A stretch of 64,000 nucleotides of DNA from Microbacterium foliorum (GTDB taxonomy: Bacteria > Actinomycetota > Actinomycetes > Actinomycetales > Microbacteriaceae). The DNA lies in assembly GCF_003367705.1 (NCBI RefSeq), contig NZ_CP031425.1:434001-498000 (forward strand). The letters are read 5' to 3'. The translations under genes and the position numbers were made by a program. The notes below the pieces were generated by a model. It was not told the origin of the DNA. It saw only the letters and a program-made list of their open reading frames with translations, and made no database searches. Below are positions 7,307 through 16,936 of the stretch, one piece after another; position 1 is the stretch's first letter; every line of letters starts with the position of its first letter.

Positions 7307-8853
7307 CCGAATCCCGCCAGGCGACAGGACCCGACACGGGAACCTTCGCCGCCGGACAGCGCCCCGCGAGCCCCTGGCCCGCCCTCTGGGCCCTCGTCAT
7401 CGGCTTCTTCATGATCCTCGTCGACACGACGATCGTCTCGGTCGCGAACCCCGCGATCAAGGCGGCGCTCGACCCGACGACCAACAACCTCGACAACGTC
7501 GTATGGGTCACCAGCGCCTACCTGCTCGCCTACGCGGTGCCGCTGCTGATCACCGGACGTCTCGGCGACCGCTTCGGGCCCAAGAACATCTACCTCATCG
7601 GCCTCGCGATCTTCACCCTCGCCTCCCTCTGGTGCGGACTGTCGAACTCGCTCGAGATGCTGATCGCGGCACGTGCGGTGCAGGGACTCGGCGCCGCATT
7701 CATGACGCCGCAGACGATGGCCGTGATCACGCGCACGTTCCCGCCTGAGCGCCGCGGCGCCGCCATGGGCCTGTGGGGTGCGACGGCCGGTGTCGCGACA
7801 CTCGTCGGACCGCTCCTCGGCGGTCTGCTCGTCGACGGTTTCGGCTGGGAGTGGATCTTCTTCGTCAACATCCCTGTCGGCGTCGTCGCGTTCGTGCTCG
7901 CGTGGCGCCTCGTGCCGAGACTGCAGACCACCCCGCACCGCTTCGACGTCCTCGGCGTGATCCTCAGTGCGGTCGCGCTGTTCCTGATCGTCTTCGGGCT
8001 CCAGGAGGGCGAGAAGTTCGGCTGGGGCGTCATCTGGGGGCCGATCTCGGTGTGGGGCCTCATCATCGCCGGTCTCGTCGTGCTCGCGGTGTTCATCGTG
8101 CAGCAGGCGCGCACGCGCAGCGAGGCACTGGTTCCGCTCGACCTCTTCCGCGACCGCAACTTCTCGGGCGCCAACGTCGCGATCGCCGCTGTGGGCTTCA
8201 CGGTGACGAGCATGTCGCTGCCGATGATGTTCTTCCTGCAGACGGCACGAGAGCTCACGCCGACCGAGGCCGCACTGCTGCTGATCCCGATGGCCGTGCT
8301 GTCGGGAGTGCTCGCGCCGTTCGCCGGCAAGATGCTCGATCGCGTCGATCCGCGCATCATCCTCATCCCGGGTCTGCTCTGCGTGGGGGTCGCCCTGGTC
8401 TGGTACTCGGCACTGATCAACATGGACACTCCGATCTGGATGTTCCTGCTGCCCTCGGCGCTGATGGGCCTCGGCAACGCGGGCATGTGGGGACCGCTCG
8501 CGACGACCGCGACGCGCAGGCTGCCCCGGCATCAGGCCGGTGCCGGTGCCGGCATCTACAACACCACCCGCACCATCGGATCGGTCATCGGATCGGCATC
8601 CATCGCCGCGTTCATGCAGTCGCGTCTCGAGGCGAACCTTCCGGGCCTCTCCGACGCCCCGTCGGGCATCAGCGGCGGCGGGTCGTTGCCCCCTCAGGTC
8701 GCCGAGGGCTTCGCGGCCGGCATGTCGCAGGCGATCCTGCTGCCCGCCTGCGTGATGGTCGTCGCCCTCGTCGCGTCGCTGTTCCTCGGCCGCTACGACA
8801 AAGCGGATGCGGCGGCATCCGCTCCCGCGGCGGCCCCCGAACCTGCGGCCTGA
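7303..8853 (+). CDS. MFS multidrug exporter, DHA2 (EmrB/QacA) family, 14 TM
   Basis: 516-residue inner-membrane proton-driven exporter. Visible hallmarks: motif D1-like FFMILVDTTIVSVANPAI in TM1, motif A LITGRLGDRFGPKNIYL between TM2 and TM3, RAVQGLGAAFMTPQTMAV, and motif C GATAGVATLVGPLLGG in TM5. Length and the extra central helices indicate the 14-TM DHA2 group. The C-terminus is a short Ala/Pro-rich tail. Overlaps the PadR regulator by four bases and is presumably repressed by it. Substrate cannot be predicted. Confidence 0.94.
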   Translation: MTESRQATGPDTGTFAAGQRPASPWPALWALVIGFFMILVDTTIVSVANPAIKAALDPTTNNLDNVVWVTSAYLLAYAVPLLITGRLGDRFGPKNIYLIGLAIFTLASLWCGLSNSLEMLIAARAVQGLGAAFMTPQTMAVITRTFPPERRGAAMGLWGATAGVATLVGPLLGGLLVDGFGWEWIFFVNIPVGVVAFVLAWRLVPRLQTTPHRFDVLGVILSAVALFLIVFGLQEGEKFGWGVIWGPISVWGLIIAGLVVLAVFIVQQARTRSEALVPLDLFRDRNFSGANVAIAAVGFTVTSMSLPMMFFLQTARELTPTEAALLLIPMAVLSGVLAPFAGKMLDRVDPRIILIPGLLCVGVALVWYSALINMDTPIWMFLLPSALMGLGNAGMWGPLATTATRRLPRHQAGAGAGIYNTTRTIGSVIGSASIAAFMQSRLEANLPGLSDAPSGISGGGSLPPQVAEGFAAGMSQAILLPACVMVVALVASLFLGRYDKADAAASAPAAAPEPAA

Positions 8854-8870
8854 CGCACCGCTCGGCTGGC

Positions 8871-8963
8871 GCATTTCGTCTCGCTTCGCTCGCTCAATGA
8901 CCAGTGTCGACACCCTGACCGGCCGTTGAGCGAACACGGCGGAGCCGAGCGAGACGAAACGCG
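8871..8963. repeat. Dispersed-repeat hairpin after the MFS exporter
   Basis: GCATTTCGTCTCGCTTCGCT at 8871 faces the opposite-orientation copy CGTTGAGCGAACACGGCGGA running into GCCGAGCGAGACGAAACGC at 8923-8963. Together they form a long imperfect stem with an internal loop, the same family as the arrays at 4140-4805 and 21602-21905. Position suggests it also serves as the terminator of the PadR-MFS operon. Confidence 0.75.
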
Positions 8964-9008
8964 ATGGACCGGTTTGCGACGGTCGTGCCCGCTGTGATGT
9001 CATCGGGC

Positions 9009-9539
9009 ATGACGATCGAGCTCCTCAGGCCCACCGCAGACCTGTTCGACTCCTGGGCTGCGACCGTCGCCGAGTTCGGCGACGGTCATGTCGACGGATC
9101 GGGTCTGCAGGCACCGGTCACCCCTGACCGGGCGACGCTCGACGCCTTGATCGAGAGGTCGTCGCTGTGGGCCGACACCTCGGCGTCGCTGCCCGAAGGC
9201 ATGGTGCACAACGACCTCTACTGGATCGTCGACGGTGGCGAGGTCGTCGGGTTCCTGTCGTTCCGTCACGAGCTGAACGACCACCTGCGGGAGGTGGGTG
9301 GGCACATCGGCTATTCGGTGCGGGAGTCCCGGCGACGTCAGGGCTATGCCTCGGCCGCGCTGCGCTTCGGCCTCGATCGGGCGCGCGAGATCGGGCTCGA
9401 ACGGGTCTTGGTGACCTGCGACGACGACAACATCGGATCCTTCCGCGCGATCGAGAGCGCAGGCGGGGTGCTGCAGGACATCCGCGTCGTGTCTGAGCAC
9501 GGCGACACCCCGGTGCGCCGGTACTGGATCACGCTCTAG
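9009..9539 (+). CDS. GNAT-family N-acetyltransferase
   Basis: 176 residues from the chosen start. Contains EVVGFLSFRHELNDHLREVG, then GGHIGYSVRESRRRQGYASAAL (motif A, acetyl-CoA binding) and TCDDDNIGSFRAIESAGG (motif B), given here in segments. This subgroup resembles predicted aminoglycoside- or spermidine-type acetyltransferases but the acceptor is unknown. An in-frame ATG also exists at 8964, at the very edge of the repeat hairpin; 9009 (MTIELLRPT) is preferred because the fold starts there and the intervening residues look like repeat-derived sequence. Confidence 0.82.
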   Translation: MTIELLRPTADLFDSWAATVAEFGDGHVDGSGLQAPVTPDRATLDALIERSSLWADTSASLPEGMVHNDLYWIVDGGEVVGFLSFRHELNDHLREVGGHIGYSVRESRRRQGYASAALRFGLDRAREIGLERVLVTCDDDNIGSFRAIESAGGVLQDIRVVSEHGDTPVRRYWITL

Positions 9540-9660
9540 CGGGTGGGCCGGCCGGAGGGGCCTCGGACGCGGCGCCACGCGGTCGCCGGTTAGGGTTGAT
9601 CGTCGACGACCATCCCGGTGGCAGTGTCCTGCCGCCCACCCGATCCGAGGAGCATCCGTC

Positions 9661-11139
9661 GTGATCCCACATCCCTCTCCTGCGTCCGCGCGCCTGCGCA
9701 CGCTCGGACGTACCGTCGGAGCGATGGCGCTCACGGCGTTCATCGCGGTCGGTGCGCTGCTCGGCGGTGCGACCGCGGCATCCGCCGAGACCTCAGGCGA
9801 GACCTACGTCATCGGCACCGACACCACGTTCGCGCCGTTCGAATTCACCGATGAGAACGGCGACCTCGTCGGCATCGACATGGATCTGCTCCGTGCGATC
9901 GCCGAGGATCAGGGCTTCGAGGTCGAGATCCGCCAGCTCGGATTCGACGCCGCTCTGCAGGCCCTGCAGTCGAACCAGGTCGACGGCGTCATGGCGGGCA
10001 TGTCGATCACCGAAGACCGCCAGCAGACGTTCGATTTCAGTGACCCCTACTTCACCAGCGGCGTCCAGCTCGGCGTGCTCGAAGCCAGTGACATCCAGTC
10101 GCTCGACGACCTCGACGGCAAGGCCGTCGCGGTCAAGACCGGCACCCAGGGTCAGACCTTCGCCGAAGACAACCAGGACGAGTTCGGCTACCGGATCACG
10201 CCCTATTCCGACACGACCGATATGGTCGACGCCGTCAAGGCCGGCCAGGCGGTCGGCTACTTCGAAGACTTCCCCGTGCTCGCGTACGGCATCCAGCAGG
10301 GATCGGGCTTCCGCCTGATCGGCGAACCCGAGCTCGGCGGAGAGTACGGCTTCGCCGTCAACAAGGGCATGAATCCCGAGCTGATCGAGATGTTCAACGC
10401 CGGCCTCGAGAACCTCCAGTCCTCGGGCGAGTACGACGAGATCGTCGACACGTACCTGAGCAACGGAGAGGCGACCACGCAGCCGACCGACATCATCTCG
10501 GTCGCGGTCAAGTACTGGCCCGCGCTGATGAGCGGTCTCGGTCTCACGATCCTCGCGACGCTCGTCGCCCTCGTCGCCGCGTTCATCCTCGGCATCGTGT
10601 TCGGCTTCGGGCGCATCTCGAAGTTCCTGCCGTTCCGCTGGCTCGCCACCGCCTACGTGTTCGTGTTCCGAGGAACGCCGATCCTCGTGCAGGCCTTCTT
10701 CGTGTTCTTCGCGGTCCCGCAGCTGTTCCCCGGGCTCACGTTCGACCCGTTCGTCGCCGGTGCGATCACGCTGTCCCTCAACACCGGCGCCTACATGACC
10801 GAGATCATCCGCGGCGGCATCCAGGCCGTCGATCCCGGGCAGAACGAGGCATCGCGTTCGCTGGGCCTCGGCCACTGGAAGACCATGCAGAAGGTCGTGC
10901 TGCCGCAGGCCTTCCGCATCATGATCCCGTCGTTCGTGAACCAGGGCATCATCACGCTCAAGGACACGTCGCTGATCAGCGTCATCGGCCTCGCCGAGCT
11001 GACGTTCCAGTCGCGTCAGATCATCGCCTCGACGTACCTGTCGGCGCAGGTGCTGACCATCGTCGCCATCATCTACTTCGTCGTGATCACGCTGCTGACG
11101 CTGCTCGCGAACCGCCTCGAGAGGAAGTTCAACGCATGA
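9661..11139 (+). CDS. Amino-acid ABC transporter, fused substrate-binding protein and permease
   Basis: 492 residues. A signal peptide (about residues 1-43, ending near ATAASAE) is followed by an SBP_bac_3 domain (about 48-270: [38 protein letters not shown]), then a His/Glu/Gln-type permease domain (about 285-490) with the EAA loop [19 protein letters not shown]. The binding domain would be tethered outside the membrane, as in GlnP of lactic acid bacteria. Substrate is a polar amino acid, perhaps glutamine or arginine. The GTG start has GAGGAG upstream. Overlaps the ATPase gene by four bases. Confidence 0.93.
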   Translation: MIPHPSPASARLRTLGRTVGAMALTAFIAVGALLGGATAASAETSGETYVIGTDTTFAPFEFTDENGDLVGIDMDLLRAIAEDQGFEVEIRQLGFDAALQALQSNQVDGVMAGMSITEDRQQTFDFSDPYFTSGVQLGVLEASDIQSLDDLDGKAVAVKTGTQGQTFAEDNQDEFGYRITPYSDTTDMVDAVKAGQAVGYFEDFPVLAYGIQQGSGFRLIGEPELGGEYGFAVNKGMNPELIEMFNAGLENLQSSGEYDEIVDTYLSNGEATTQPTDIISVAVKYWPALMSGLGLTILATLVALVAAFILGIVFGFGRISKFLPFRWLATAYVFVFRGTPILVQAFFVFFAVPQLFPGLTFDPFVAGAITLSLNTGAYMTEIIRGGIQAVDPGQNEASRSLGLGHWKTMQKVVLPQAFRIMIPSFVNQGIITLKDTSLISVIGLAELTFQSRQIIASTYLSAQVLTIVAIIYFVVITLLTLLANRLERKFNA

Positions 11140-11864
11140 GCAAGATCGCCGTGCAGAACCTGCACAAGTCCTTCGGCCAGAACGAGGTGCTCAAGGGCAT
11201 CGACCTCACGGTGGAGGACGGCGAGGTCGTCGCCGTCATCGGGCCGTCGGGTTCGGGCAAGTCGACGCTGCTGCGCTGCCTCAACAAGCTCGAGGAGCCG
11301 ACGTCGGGCAAGGTCGTCATCGACGGCGTCGACCTCACCGACAAGAGCGTCAAGCTCGACGAGGTGCGCCAGCGCATCGGCATGGTGTTCCAGCACTTCA
11401 ATCTCTTCCCGCACATGACGGTTCTCGAGAACATCACGCTCGCCCCGATCGAGCTGGGCAAGGTCACGAAGGCGAAGGCCCGCGAGCGCGGGATGGCACT
11501 GCTCGAGAGGGTCGGTCTGACCGAGAAGGCGGATGCGAAGCCGGCATCCCTCTCCGGGGGACAGAAGCAGCGCGTGGCGATCGCCCGTGCGCTCGCGATG
11601 GACCCCGAGATCATGCTCTTCGACGAGGCCACCAGCGCGCTCGACCCCGAGATGGTCGGCGAGGTGCTGCAGGTGATCCGCGACCTCGCCTCCGGCGGGA
11701 TGACGATGGTGCTGGTCACGCACGAGATGGGCTTCGCCCGCGAGGTCTCCGGCCGCACCGTGTTCATGGACGACGGAGTCGTCGTCGAGGAGGCGACGCC
11801 CGCCGAGCTGTTCGGAGCCCCGAAGAACGAGCGACTGAAGGACTTCCTCTCGAAGGTGCTCTGA
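11136..11864 (+). CDS. Amino-acid ABC transporter ATP-binding protein
   Basis: 242 residues, typical of the GlnQ/HisP class. Walker [10 protein letters not shown] (about residues 34-42), Q-loop [13 protein letters not shown], signature LSGGQKQR, Walker [13 protein letters not shown] and the H-loop VTHEM are all present. Partner of the fused binding-protein/permease encoded immediately upstream (ATGA overlap), together a complete two-gene importer. Confidence 0.96.
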   Translation: MSKIAVQNLHKSFGQNEVLKGIDLTVEDGEVVAVIGPSGSGKSTLLRCLNKLEEPTSGKVVIDGVDLTDKSVKLDEVRQRIGMVFQHFNLFPHMTVLENITLAPIELGKVTKAKARERGMALLERVGLTEKADAKPASLSGGQKQRVAIARALAMDPEIMLFDEATSALDPEMVGEVLQVIRDLASGGMTMVLVTHEMGFAREVSGRTVFMDDGVVVEEATPAELFGAPKNERLKDFLSKVL

Positions 11865-11880
11865 GTCGTCTTCTGTGTCG

Positions 11881-11912
11881 AAGGCCCCGTCCGGTTTCCC
11901 GGACGGGGCCTT
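11881..11912 (+). terminator. Terminator of the amino-acid ABC operon
   Basis: AAGGCCCCGTCCGG (11881-11894) and CCGGACGGGGCCTT (11899-11912) form a perfect 14-bp stem with a four-base loop directly after the ATPase gene; the convergent purD gene may share it. Confidence 0.85.
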
Positions 11913-11938
11913 CGTCGGCTCCGTTCTGCCGGGCGACG

Positions 11939-13216
11939 CTACTCCGCGACGCGGGCGGCGATGTCGGTGCGGAAGTGCGACCCCTCGAGCGTGATCCGGC
12001 CGATGGCCTCGTACGCGCGCTCGCGGGCGGTGGGGAAGTCCGCCGCCACGGCGACGACGTTCAGCACACGACCGCCGGTCGCGATGAGGGATCCGCCGGG
12101 GGCGTCCGGGCTCGCAGTCGCAGCATGCACGAGGCGCACGCCCTCGACCGCCGCGGCGTCGGCCAGACCCTCGATCGGGCGGCCGGTCTGCGGTGCGTCG
12201 GGGTATCCCTCGCTCGCGAGCACGACGGTGATGGCGACGTCGTCGCTGAAGACCGGCTCGGGCTGGTCTTCGAGAGTGCCGGATGCCGCGGCGAACAGCA
12301 GTTCCGACAGGGGGGTCGTGAGGCGCGGCAGCACGATCTGCGTCTCGGGGTCGCCGAAGCGGGCGTTGAACTCGATCACGCGCACACCGGCCGGGGTGAG
12401 GATGAGTCCCGCGTAGAGCAGGCCGATGAACGGGGTGCCCTCGCTGTCGAGCTGACGGATCACCGGCAGCGCCACATCGCGGGTGACCTCCTCGACGAAC
12501 GCCCGCTCGCTGCCGAAGTCCTCGGCGAGCCAGGGGAGGGGAGAGTACGCGCCCATCCCACCGGTGTTGGGGCCTTCGTCGCCGTCGAGTGCCCGCTTGA
12601 AGTCCTGGGCGGGGCTGAGCGCGCGCACGGTGTCGCCGTCGCTCAGGAAGAACAGCGACACCTCGGGGCCGGAGAGGAACTCCTCGATCAGCACAGGGCC
12701 GGAGGGCAGATAGTTCTCGGCGTGGGCGCGCGCGTCTCCTCGGTCGGACGTGACGATGACGCCCTTGCCCGCCGCGAGACCGTCGGCCTTCACCACATAG
12801 GGGGCGCCGAGGTCGTCGAATGCCGACTCGACCTCCGCGGTGGTGGTGGCGCGCACCGCCCGACCGGTGGGCACGCCCGCGGCATCCATGATCCGCTTCG
12901 CGAACGACTTCGATCCCTCGAGCTGAGCCGCCGCCTTTCCGGGGCCGAACACCGGGATCCCGTGCGCGCGGAGCACGTCGGCGACGCCGGCGACGAGGGG
13001 GGCCTCTGGACCGATGACGACGAGATCGATCGCCTGCTCGTTGGCGAACGTGGTCACCGCGGCGCCGTCGAGCACGTCGAGCGTGACAGGGATCGCGTCG
13101 TCCGCCATTCCTGCATTGCCGGGAGCGACGAAGACGTCGTGCTCCGCCTTCTCTGCTCGCAGAGCGAGGATGATCGCGTGCTCACGGGCACCGGAACCGA
13201 GGACGAGGATCTTCAC
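11939..13216 (-). CDS. purD: Phosphoribosylamine-glycine ligase (GAR synthetase)
   Basis: 425 residues, full length. Second step of de novo purine synthesis. N-terminal MKILVLGSGAREHAI, ATP-grasp domain with SKSFAKRIMDAAGVPTG and KADGLAAGKGV, and the GARS signature RFGDPETQ near residue 290. Starts with GTG at 13216 with TAGTCT exactly six bases upstream (leaderless type). Separate from purC and purM-purF but in the same neighbourhood. Confidence 0.96.
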   Translation of the reverse strand: MKILVLGSGAREHAIILALRAEKAEHDVFVAPGNAGMADDAIPVTLDVLDGAAVTTFANEQAIDLVVIGPEAPLVAGVADVLRAHGIPVFGPGKAAAQLEGSKSFAKRIMDAAGVPTGRAVRATTTAEVESAFDDLGAPYVVKADGLAAGKGVIVTSDRGDARAHAENYLPSGPVLIEEFLSGPEVSLFFLSDGDTVRALSPAQDFKRALDGDEGPNTGGMGAYSPLPWLAEDFGSERAFVEEVTRDVALPVIRQLDSEGTPFIGLLYAGLILTPAGVRVIEFNARFGDPETQIVLPRLTTPLSELLFAAASGTLEDQPEPVFSDDVAITVVLASEGYPDAPQTGRPIEGLADAAAVEGVRLVHAATASPDAPGGSLIATGGRVLNVVAVAADFPTARERAYEAIGRITLEGSHFRTDIAARVAE

Positions 13217-13273
13217 CCATCCAGACTACCGAGGCTCGCGCGCGGGTTTCGGCGGGATGCGAGCGCGTGCAGG

Positions 13274-13344
13274 ACTCAGCACAGGATCTTTCCGGGGCCG
13301 GTGCGCGGCGCCTTCGCGGGGCGGTGACGACATCCGTGCTGAGT
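13274..13344. repeat. TCAGCAC inverted-repeat element
   Basis: ACTCAGCAC (13274-13282) pairs with GTGCTGAGT (13336-13344); the pairing extends inward (AGGAT/ATCC) with one bulge. The same design, ATTCAGCAC...GTGCTGAAT, occurs at 40976-41047, so this looks like a dispersed element. It lies between purD's upstream region and the NUDIX gene stop; 13345-13412 also carries a purine-rich GAGACGGAAGAG-like stretch. Confidence 0.6.
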
Positions 13345-13412
13345 TGTGAACGTGAAAGAGATGAGACGGGAAGAGATGAGACGGAAGAGCTCAGACAGGA
13401 AGAGACGAGGAC

Positions 13413-14093
13413 TCAGAGGTCGATCGGGCGCTCGAGCGACCGGTCCCACTCCCGCGTCCACCCGGTCGCGTCGAACAGCGCATCGAGCACCATCGCGGTG
13501 AACCCCCACACGATCGTCCCGTCGACGTCGAAGGCGGGGCCCTTCCAGGTGCGCCCCAGGCGGTGCAGCGTCGAGGTGAACCGGGTCTCGGGGTCGAGCA
13601 GCTGCGCCACCGGCACCCGGAACACGTCGACCGTCTCGGCATGATCCACCGCCGCAACGCGTGACGGCGAACGCCACCATGCCAGCACCGGGGTCACCAC
13701 GTGATTGCTCGCCGCCAGCGGAAGCTCGGTCAGCGTCGCGAGCACGTCGACGCCCGCGGGGTCGAGACCCGTCTCCTCCTCGGCCTCGCGGAGGGCCGTG
13801 GCCACGGCATCCGCATCCTGCTCCTCACGCCGGCCGCCGGGGAACGACACCTGCCCCGGATGCGACGACAGCGTGGCGGCGCGGCGCTGCAGCAGCACAT
13901 CGAGGTCGGCGGCGACGGTCAGCTCGTCGGTCTGCGCCGGGATGCTGTCGAGCCGGCCGAACAGCACCAACACCGACGCCGGGTGCGCGGGGCCGACGAC
14001 CGGCGGGAAGGGGCGAGCCCAGGCATCCGCTCGTCGGGCGGCGGCCAGCAGCTCGGCGCGCGCGCCGGGCAGGGGATCGGGGGTCTCGCTCAT
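13413..14093 (-). CDS. NUDIX hydrolase, CoA pyrophosphatase type
   Basis: 226 residues. The NUDIX box is intact (GGRREEQDADAVATALREAE then EETGL), and it is preceded by LLQRRAATLSSHPGQVSFPG, the motif of coenzyme A diphosphatases (NudL-like). Expected to hydrolyse CoA or acyl-CoA to 3',5'-ADP and phosphopantetheine. The open frame extends about 60 codons upstream into the divergent promoter; the ATG at 14093 (MSETPDP) is chosen because family members start there and TATGCT lies seven bases upstream. Confidence 0.9.
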   Translation of the reverse strand: MSETPDPLPGARAELLAAARRADAWARPFPPVVGPAHPASVLVLFGRLDSIPAQTDELTVAADLDVLLQRRAATLSSHPGQVSFPGGRREEQDADAVATALREAEEETGLDPAGVDVLATLTELPLAASNHVVTPVLAWWRSPSRVAAVDHAETVDVFRVPVAQLLDPETRFTSTLHRLGRTWKGPAFDVDGTIVWGFTAMVLDALFDATGWTREWDRSLERPIDL

Positions 14094-14193
14094 CGCCTCG
14101 AGCATATTCCCGTGCGTGCCGGCCACGGCGGTCGGCGCGTCGAACGGCTCGATCGACCGCTCGTTCGTGCGCAACGCGGCGTAGCCTGGGCGC

Positions 14194-14565
14194 ATGCCCC
14201 CGAGGAAGATCGACATCATCGACGGCCGAGCGGCTCTCGACACGGTGCGACGAGCGGATGCCGCGGGCGAGAAGCCGGCGCGCACGGCCCTGGCGACGGC
14301 GGTGCGCTACCTGCTGCAGCTGCTCGACGAGAAGGCCCCGGGGAACAGCGTCGAGGTGCGGGTGCCGCCGTTCGGTGCCGTGCAGGTGATCCAGGGTCCG
14401 CGGCATACGCGAGGCACGCCGCCGAACGTCGTCGAGATGGATGCCGCGACCTGGATCGCGGTCGCCACGGGCGCCGAGCACTGGGTCGATGCCGCATCGT
14501 CCGGCCGGGTCAGCGCCTCGGGCACGCGGGCCGACCTCGCCGACGTGCTGCCGCTGCGACCCTGA
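14194..14565 (+). CDS. Sterol-carrier-type small protein
   Basis: 123 residues. Contains VRVPPFGAVQVIQGPRHTRG and NVVEMDAATWIAVATGAEHW, split here, which I recognise from short actinobacterial proteins annotated as sterol carrier family (SCP2-like fold). No membrane segment or signal. The ligand is unknown. ATG at 14194 has TAGCCT exactly six bases upstream. Divergent from the NUDIX gene; the 100-bp gap must hold both promoters. Confidence 0.75.
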   Translation: MPPRKIDIIDGRAALDTVRRADAAGEKPARTALATAVRYLLQLLDEKAPGNSVEVRVPPFGAVQVIQGPRHTRGTPPNVVEMDAATWIAVATGAEHWVDAASSGRVSASGTRADLADVLPLRP

Positions 14566-14668
14566 GGCCCACCAGACACCGGGGCCCGTCCGCGACGGAC
14601 GCCGCGAGGAGCCGCATTCCGCCGGGCAGACGGGCGCGCGCGGCCGCCAACGGTGGGACAATGGACTC

Positions 14669-14983
14669 ATGGCCTCCCACGATTCCCCCCAGACGGTCGA
14701 GGCGACCGTCCGCCGCGTGCCGCGCTTCGGCGTGTTCATGGGCATCGGCGTCGTGCTCGGCATCATCGCCGCCGGCATCCTCACGATGGTGGGCAGCTAT
14801 GAGCCGTCCGACGCGGTCAACGTCGTCTACCCTCCCGGCCAGGTGTTCGGCTTCCTGCTGCTGTGGACGGTGCCGATCGGCTTCGCGCTCGGCAGCGTCG
14901 TCGCCCTGATCCTGGAGCGCACGGCGCGTCGGCACGACCGGGTCGTGCACGTCGAGCACGAGACGATCATCGAGAGCGACTGA
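14669..14983 (+). CDS. Small two-TM membrane protein
   Basis: 104 residues. Two strongly hydrophobic segments (about residues 20-42 and 60-82) flank a short extracytoplasmic loop SYEPSDAVNVVYPPGQ, and a charged C-terminal tail follows. No recognised domain; function unknown. Conserved-looking small membrane proteins of this kind are common next to purM in related genomes, though that is from memory. ATG at 14669 has GACAAT six bases upstream. Confidence 0.72.
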   Translation: MASHDSPQTVEATVRRVPRFGVFMGIGVVLGIIAAGILTMVGSYEPSDAVNVVYPPGQVFGFLLLWTVPIGFALGSVVALILERTARRHDRVVHVEHETIIESD

Positions 14984-14998
14984 CACCCGCGTCCCGGG

Positions 14999-15631
14999 TC
15001 AGGCCAGTTCGGCGATGATCGGTCTGATCGCCGCGTCGAACGACACCACGTCCCGGCGCAGGCCGTCGGTCACCGCGACCGTCAGGGCGCCGACCCACCA
15101 GATGCCCCGCTGCGAGAACGGCAGCACCTGCACGTTCAGCTCGAACGAATGCGCGCGCCGGCCGACGTCGCGCTCGAACTCGGCGATGGCGCTCGCGTAG
15201 GCGCGGTACGCCTCTCCGCCGATGGAGCCGCCCGTCGAGCGGTTGCCCATCGAGCTGCGGATGGAGGCGACGTACCTGTCGTGCGCCCCGCGGGCGAAGT
15301 GCAGGGCGGATGCCGCCTGCGGTGCGATCGCGGCCGCGAGCTCCTCCGCGCCGGATGCGGGCAGGGCGACGAGCGTGTCGAAGCCGCCGATGAGCTCGAG
15401 CGGCACCTCGGACGGATGCGCCCGGGGCTCGATCGTCATGTCCCAGTACTCGCGCCACTGCTTCTCGAGCGCCGGTGTGACCTCGACGGCGTCCGGTGCG
15501 CGCACCGGCAGGTCTCGCAGGCTCGGGAGGTCGTCGGGCACCCGGATGCCGAGTGACTGCCGCAGCGCGAGCGCGACGAGGACGGGAACGCTCGCGTCCT
15601 CGCGGATCAACCACTGCGGCTTGTCGGCCAT
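14999..15631 (-). CDS. Hypothetical protein near purM
   Basis: 210 residues, no signal or membrane segment. Begins MADKPQWLIREDASVPVLV and contains several Trp motifs (KQWREYWDMTIEPRAHPSE, RGIWWVGALTVAVTDGLR). I do not recognise the family. The frame stays open for another 255 codons upstream across the purM gene, but the ATG at 15631 has TACGAT exactly six bases upstream and the upstream part is antisense to purM. Divergent from purM with about 160 bp between. Confidence 0.72.
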   Translation of the reverse strand: MADKPQWLIREDASVPVLVALALRQSLGIRVPDDLPSLRDLPVRAPDAVEVTPALEKQWREYWDMTIEPRAHPSEVPLELIGGFDTLVALPASGAEELAAAIAPQAASALHFARGAHDRYVASIRSSMGNRSTGGSIGGEAYRAYASAIAEFERDVGRRAHSFELNVQVLPFSQRGIWWVGALTVAVTDGLRRDVVSFDAAIRPIIAELA

Positions 15632-15793
15632 GGCCCCATCGTAGGAGACGCTCGCGCCATCACGGCAGTCTCGATCGAGGATGGCTCGCGCATCCGCCTG
15701 CCGACCGCCGCGGAACGATGCCGCGGCACGGGACCGGATCCGCACCAGGACTCCTGGTGAGACCCGCCGCCTGCCGCGCGCTAGGCTGGAGGG

Positions 15794-16930
15794 GTGGCTG
15801 CCTCCCCCACCAATCCCTATTCCGAAGCCGGCGTCGACACCGCTGCAGGTGATCTCGCCGTCGAGCTGATGAAGTCTTCCGTGCGCGCGACGCACGGCCC
15901 TGAAGTGCTGGGCGGTGTGGGCGGATTCGCGGGCCTGTTCGACGCCAGCGCGCTGCGCGACTTCCGCCGACCGCTGCTCGCCACGAGCACCGACGGCGTC
16001 GGCACCAAGGTCGCCATCGCGCAGGCCATCGACAAGCACGACACGATCGGCCAGGACCTGGTCGGCATGGTCGTCGACGACATCGTCGTGGTGGGAGCGA
16101 AGCCGCTCTTCATGACCGACTACATCGCCTGCGGCAAGGTGTTCCCACAGCGCATCGCCGACATCGTGCGCGGCATCGCCGAGGCGTGCGCCGCGACGGG
16201 CACCGCGCTCGTCGGCGGAGAGACCGCCGAGCACCCCGGGCTCCTCGGACCCCGCGACTACGACGTCGCGGGTGCGGCGACGGGTGTCGTCGAGGCCGAC
16301 GCGATCCTCGGCGCTGATCGCGTGCAGGACGGAGACGTGGTCCTCGGGGTCGCGTCGAGCGGTCTGCACTCCAACGGCTACTCGCTCGTGCGTCACATCG
16401 TCACGAACGCGGGCATCGGCTACGGCGACAACGCCGCCGACTTCGGCATGACATGGGGCGAGACCCTGCTCGAGCCGACCCGCCTCTACACGCTTCCCCT
16501 GCTGCGTCTCATCGAGAAGCTGGGCCCTTCGACAGGCTCAGGAACCGGCGCGGTCCACGCGCTCAGCCATGTGACCGGCGGCGGCATCGCCGCCAACCTC
16601 GCACGCGTGCTCCCGCAGGGGAGCTGGGCGGAGGTCGATCGCAGCACGTGGTCTCCGAGCCCCGTCTTCCGGGTGCTCAGCGACATCGCGGGATCGACGC
16701 TGGAGTCGGCCGAGGGCACGTGGAATCTCGGCATCGGCTTCCTCGCGGTCATCTCGGCGGAGGCGAAGGACGCGGCGATCGCCGCCCTCGCGGCCGAGGG
16801 CATGCCCGCCTGGCAGGTCGGCACGGTGGGCTTCGGTGCCCGCCCGGACGGCGAGTTCGAACAGGGCGCCAAGGGCGTCGACGGTGGAGCGGTGCGCCTG
16901 GTCGGCGCCTACGCGGACGGAGCGAAGTAA
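15794..16930 (+). CDS. purM: Phosphoribosylformylglycinamidine cyclo-ligase (AIR synthetase)
   Basis: 378 residues. Converts FGAM to AIR. Family motifs: RPLLATSTDGVGTKVAIAQ, DLVGMVVDDIVVVGAKPLF, GTALVGGETAEHPG, ASSGLHSNGYSLVR and HALSHVTGGGIAANLARVLP. Starts with GTG; TAGGCT is exactly six bases upstream. A stretch of about nine residues (PSTGSGTGA, around residue 246) just before VHALSHVTGGG is encoded by a dispersed repeat (16523-16545) and seems to be an in-frame insertion compared with the family as I know it. Followed at six bases by purF. Confidence 0.95.
   Translation: MAASPTNPYSEAGVDTAAGDLAVELMKSSVRATHGPEVLGGVGGFAGLFDASALRDFRRPLLATSTDGVGTKVAIAQAIDKHDTIGQDLVGMVVDDIVVVGAKPLFMTDYIACGKVFPQRIADIVRGIAEACAATGTALVGGETAEHPGLLGPRDYDVAGAATGVVEADAILGADRVQDGDVVLGVASSGLHSNGYSLVRHIVTNAGIGYGDNAADFGMTWGETLLEPTRLYTLPLLRLIEKLGPSTGSGTGAVHALSHVTGGGIAANLARVLPQGSWAEVDRSTWSPSPVFRVLSDIAGSTLESAEGTWNLGIGFLAVISAEAKDAAIAALAAEGMPAWQVGTVGFGARPDGEFEQGAKGVDGGAVRLVGAYADGAK
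16523..16545. repeat. Dispersed repeat inserted in frame inside purM
   Basis: The sequence CCCTTCGACAGGCTCAGGAA preceded by GGG and followed by CC is the palindromic-type repeat (CCCTTCGACAGGCTCAGG) that I know as a common extragenic repeat in high-GC genomes. Here it is coding and adds the peptide PSTGSGTG to PurM, in a surface loop region before the conserved SHVTGGG motif. Confidence 0.65.
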
Positions 16931-16936
16931 GAGTCC

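Noticed and set aside
14999..16396. A 465-codon version of the hypothetical gene next to purM
   Set aside because: The extra N-terminal part is antisense to purM; the 15631 start has a correctly spaced -10 hexamer.
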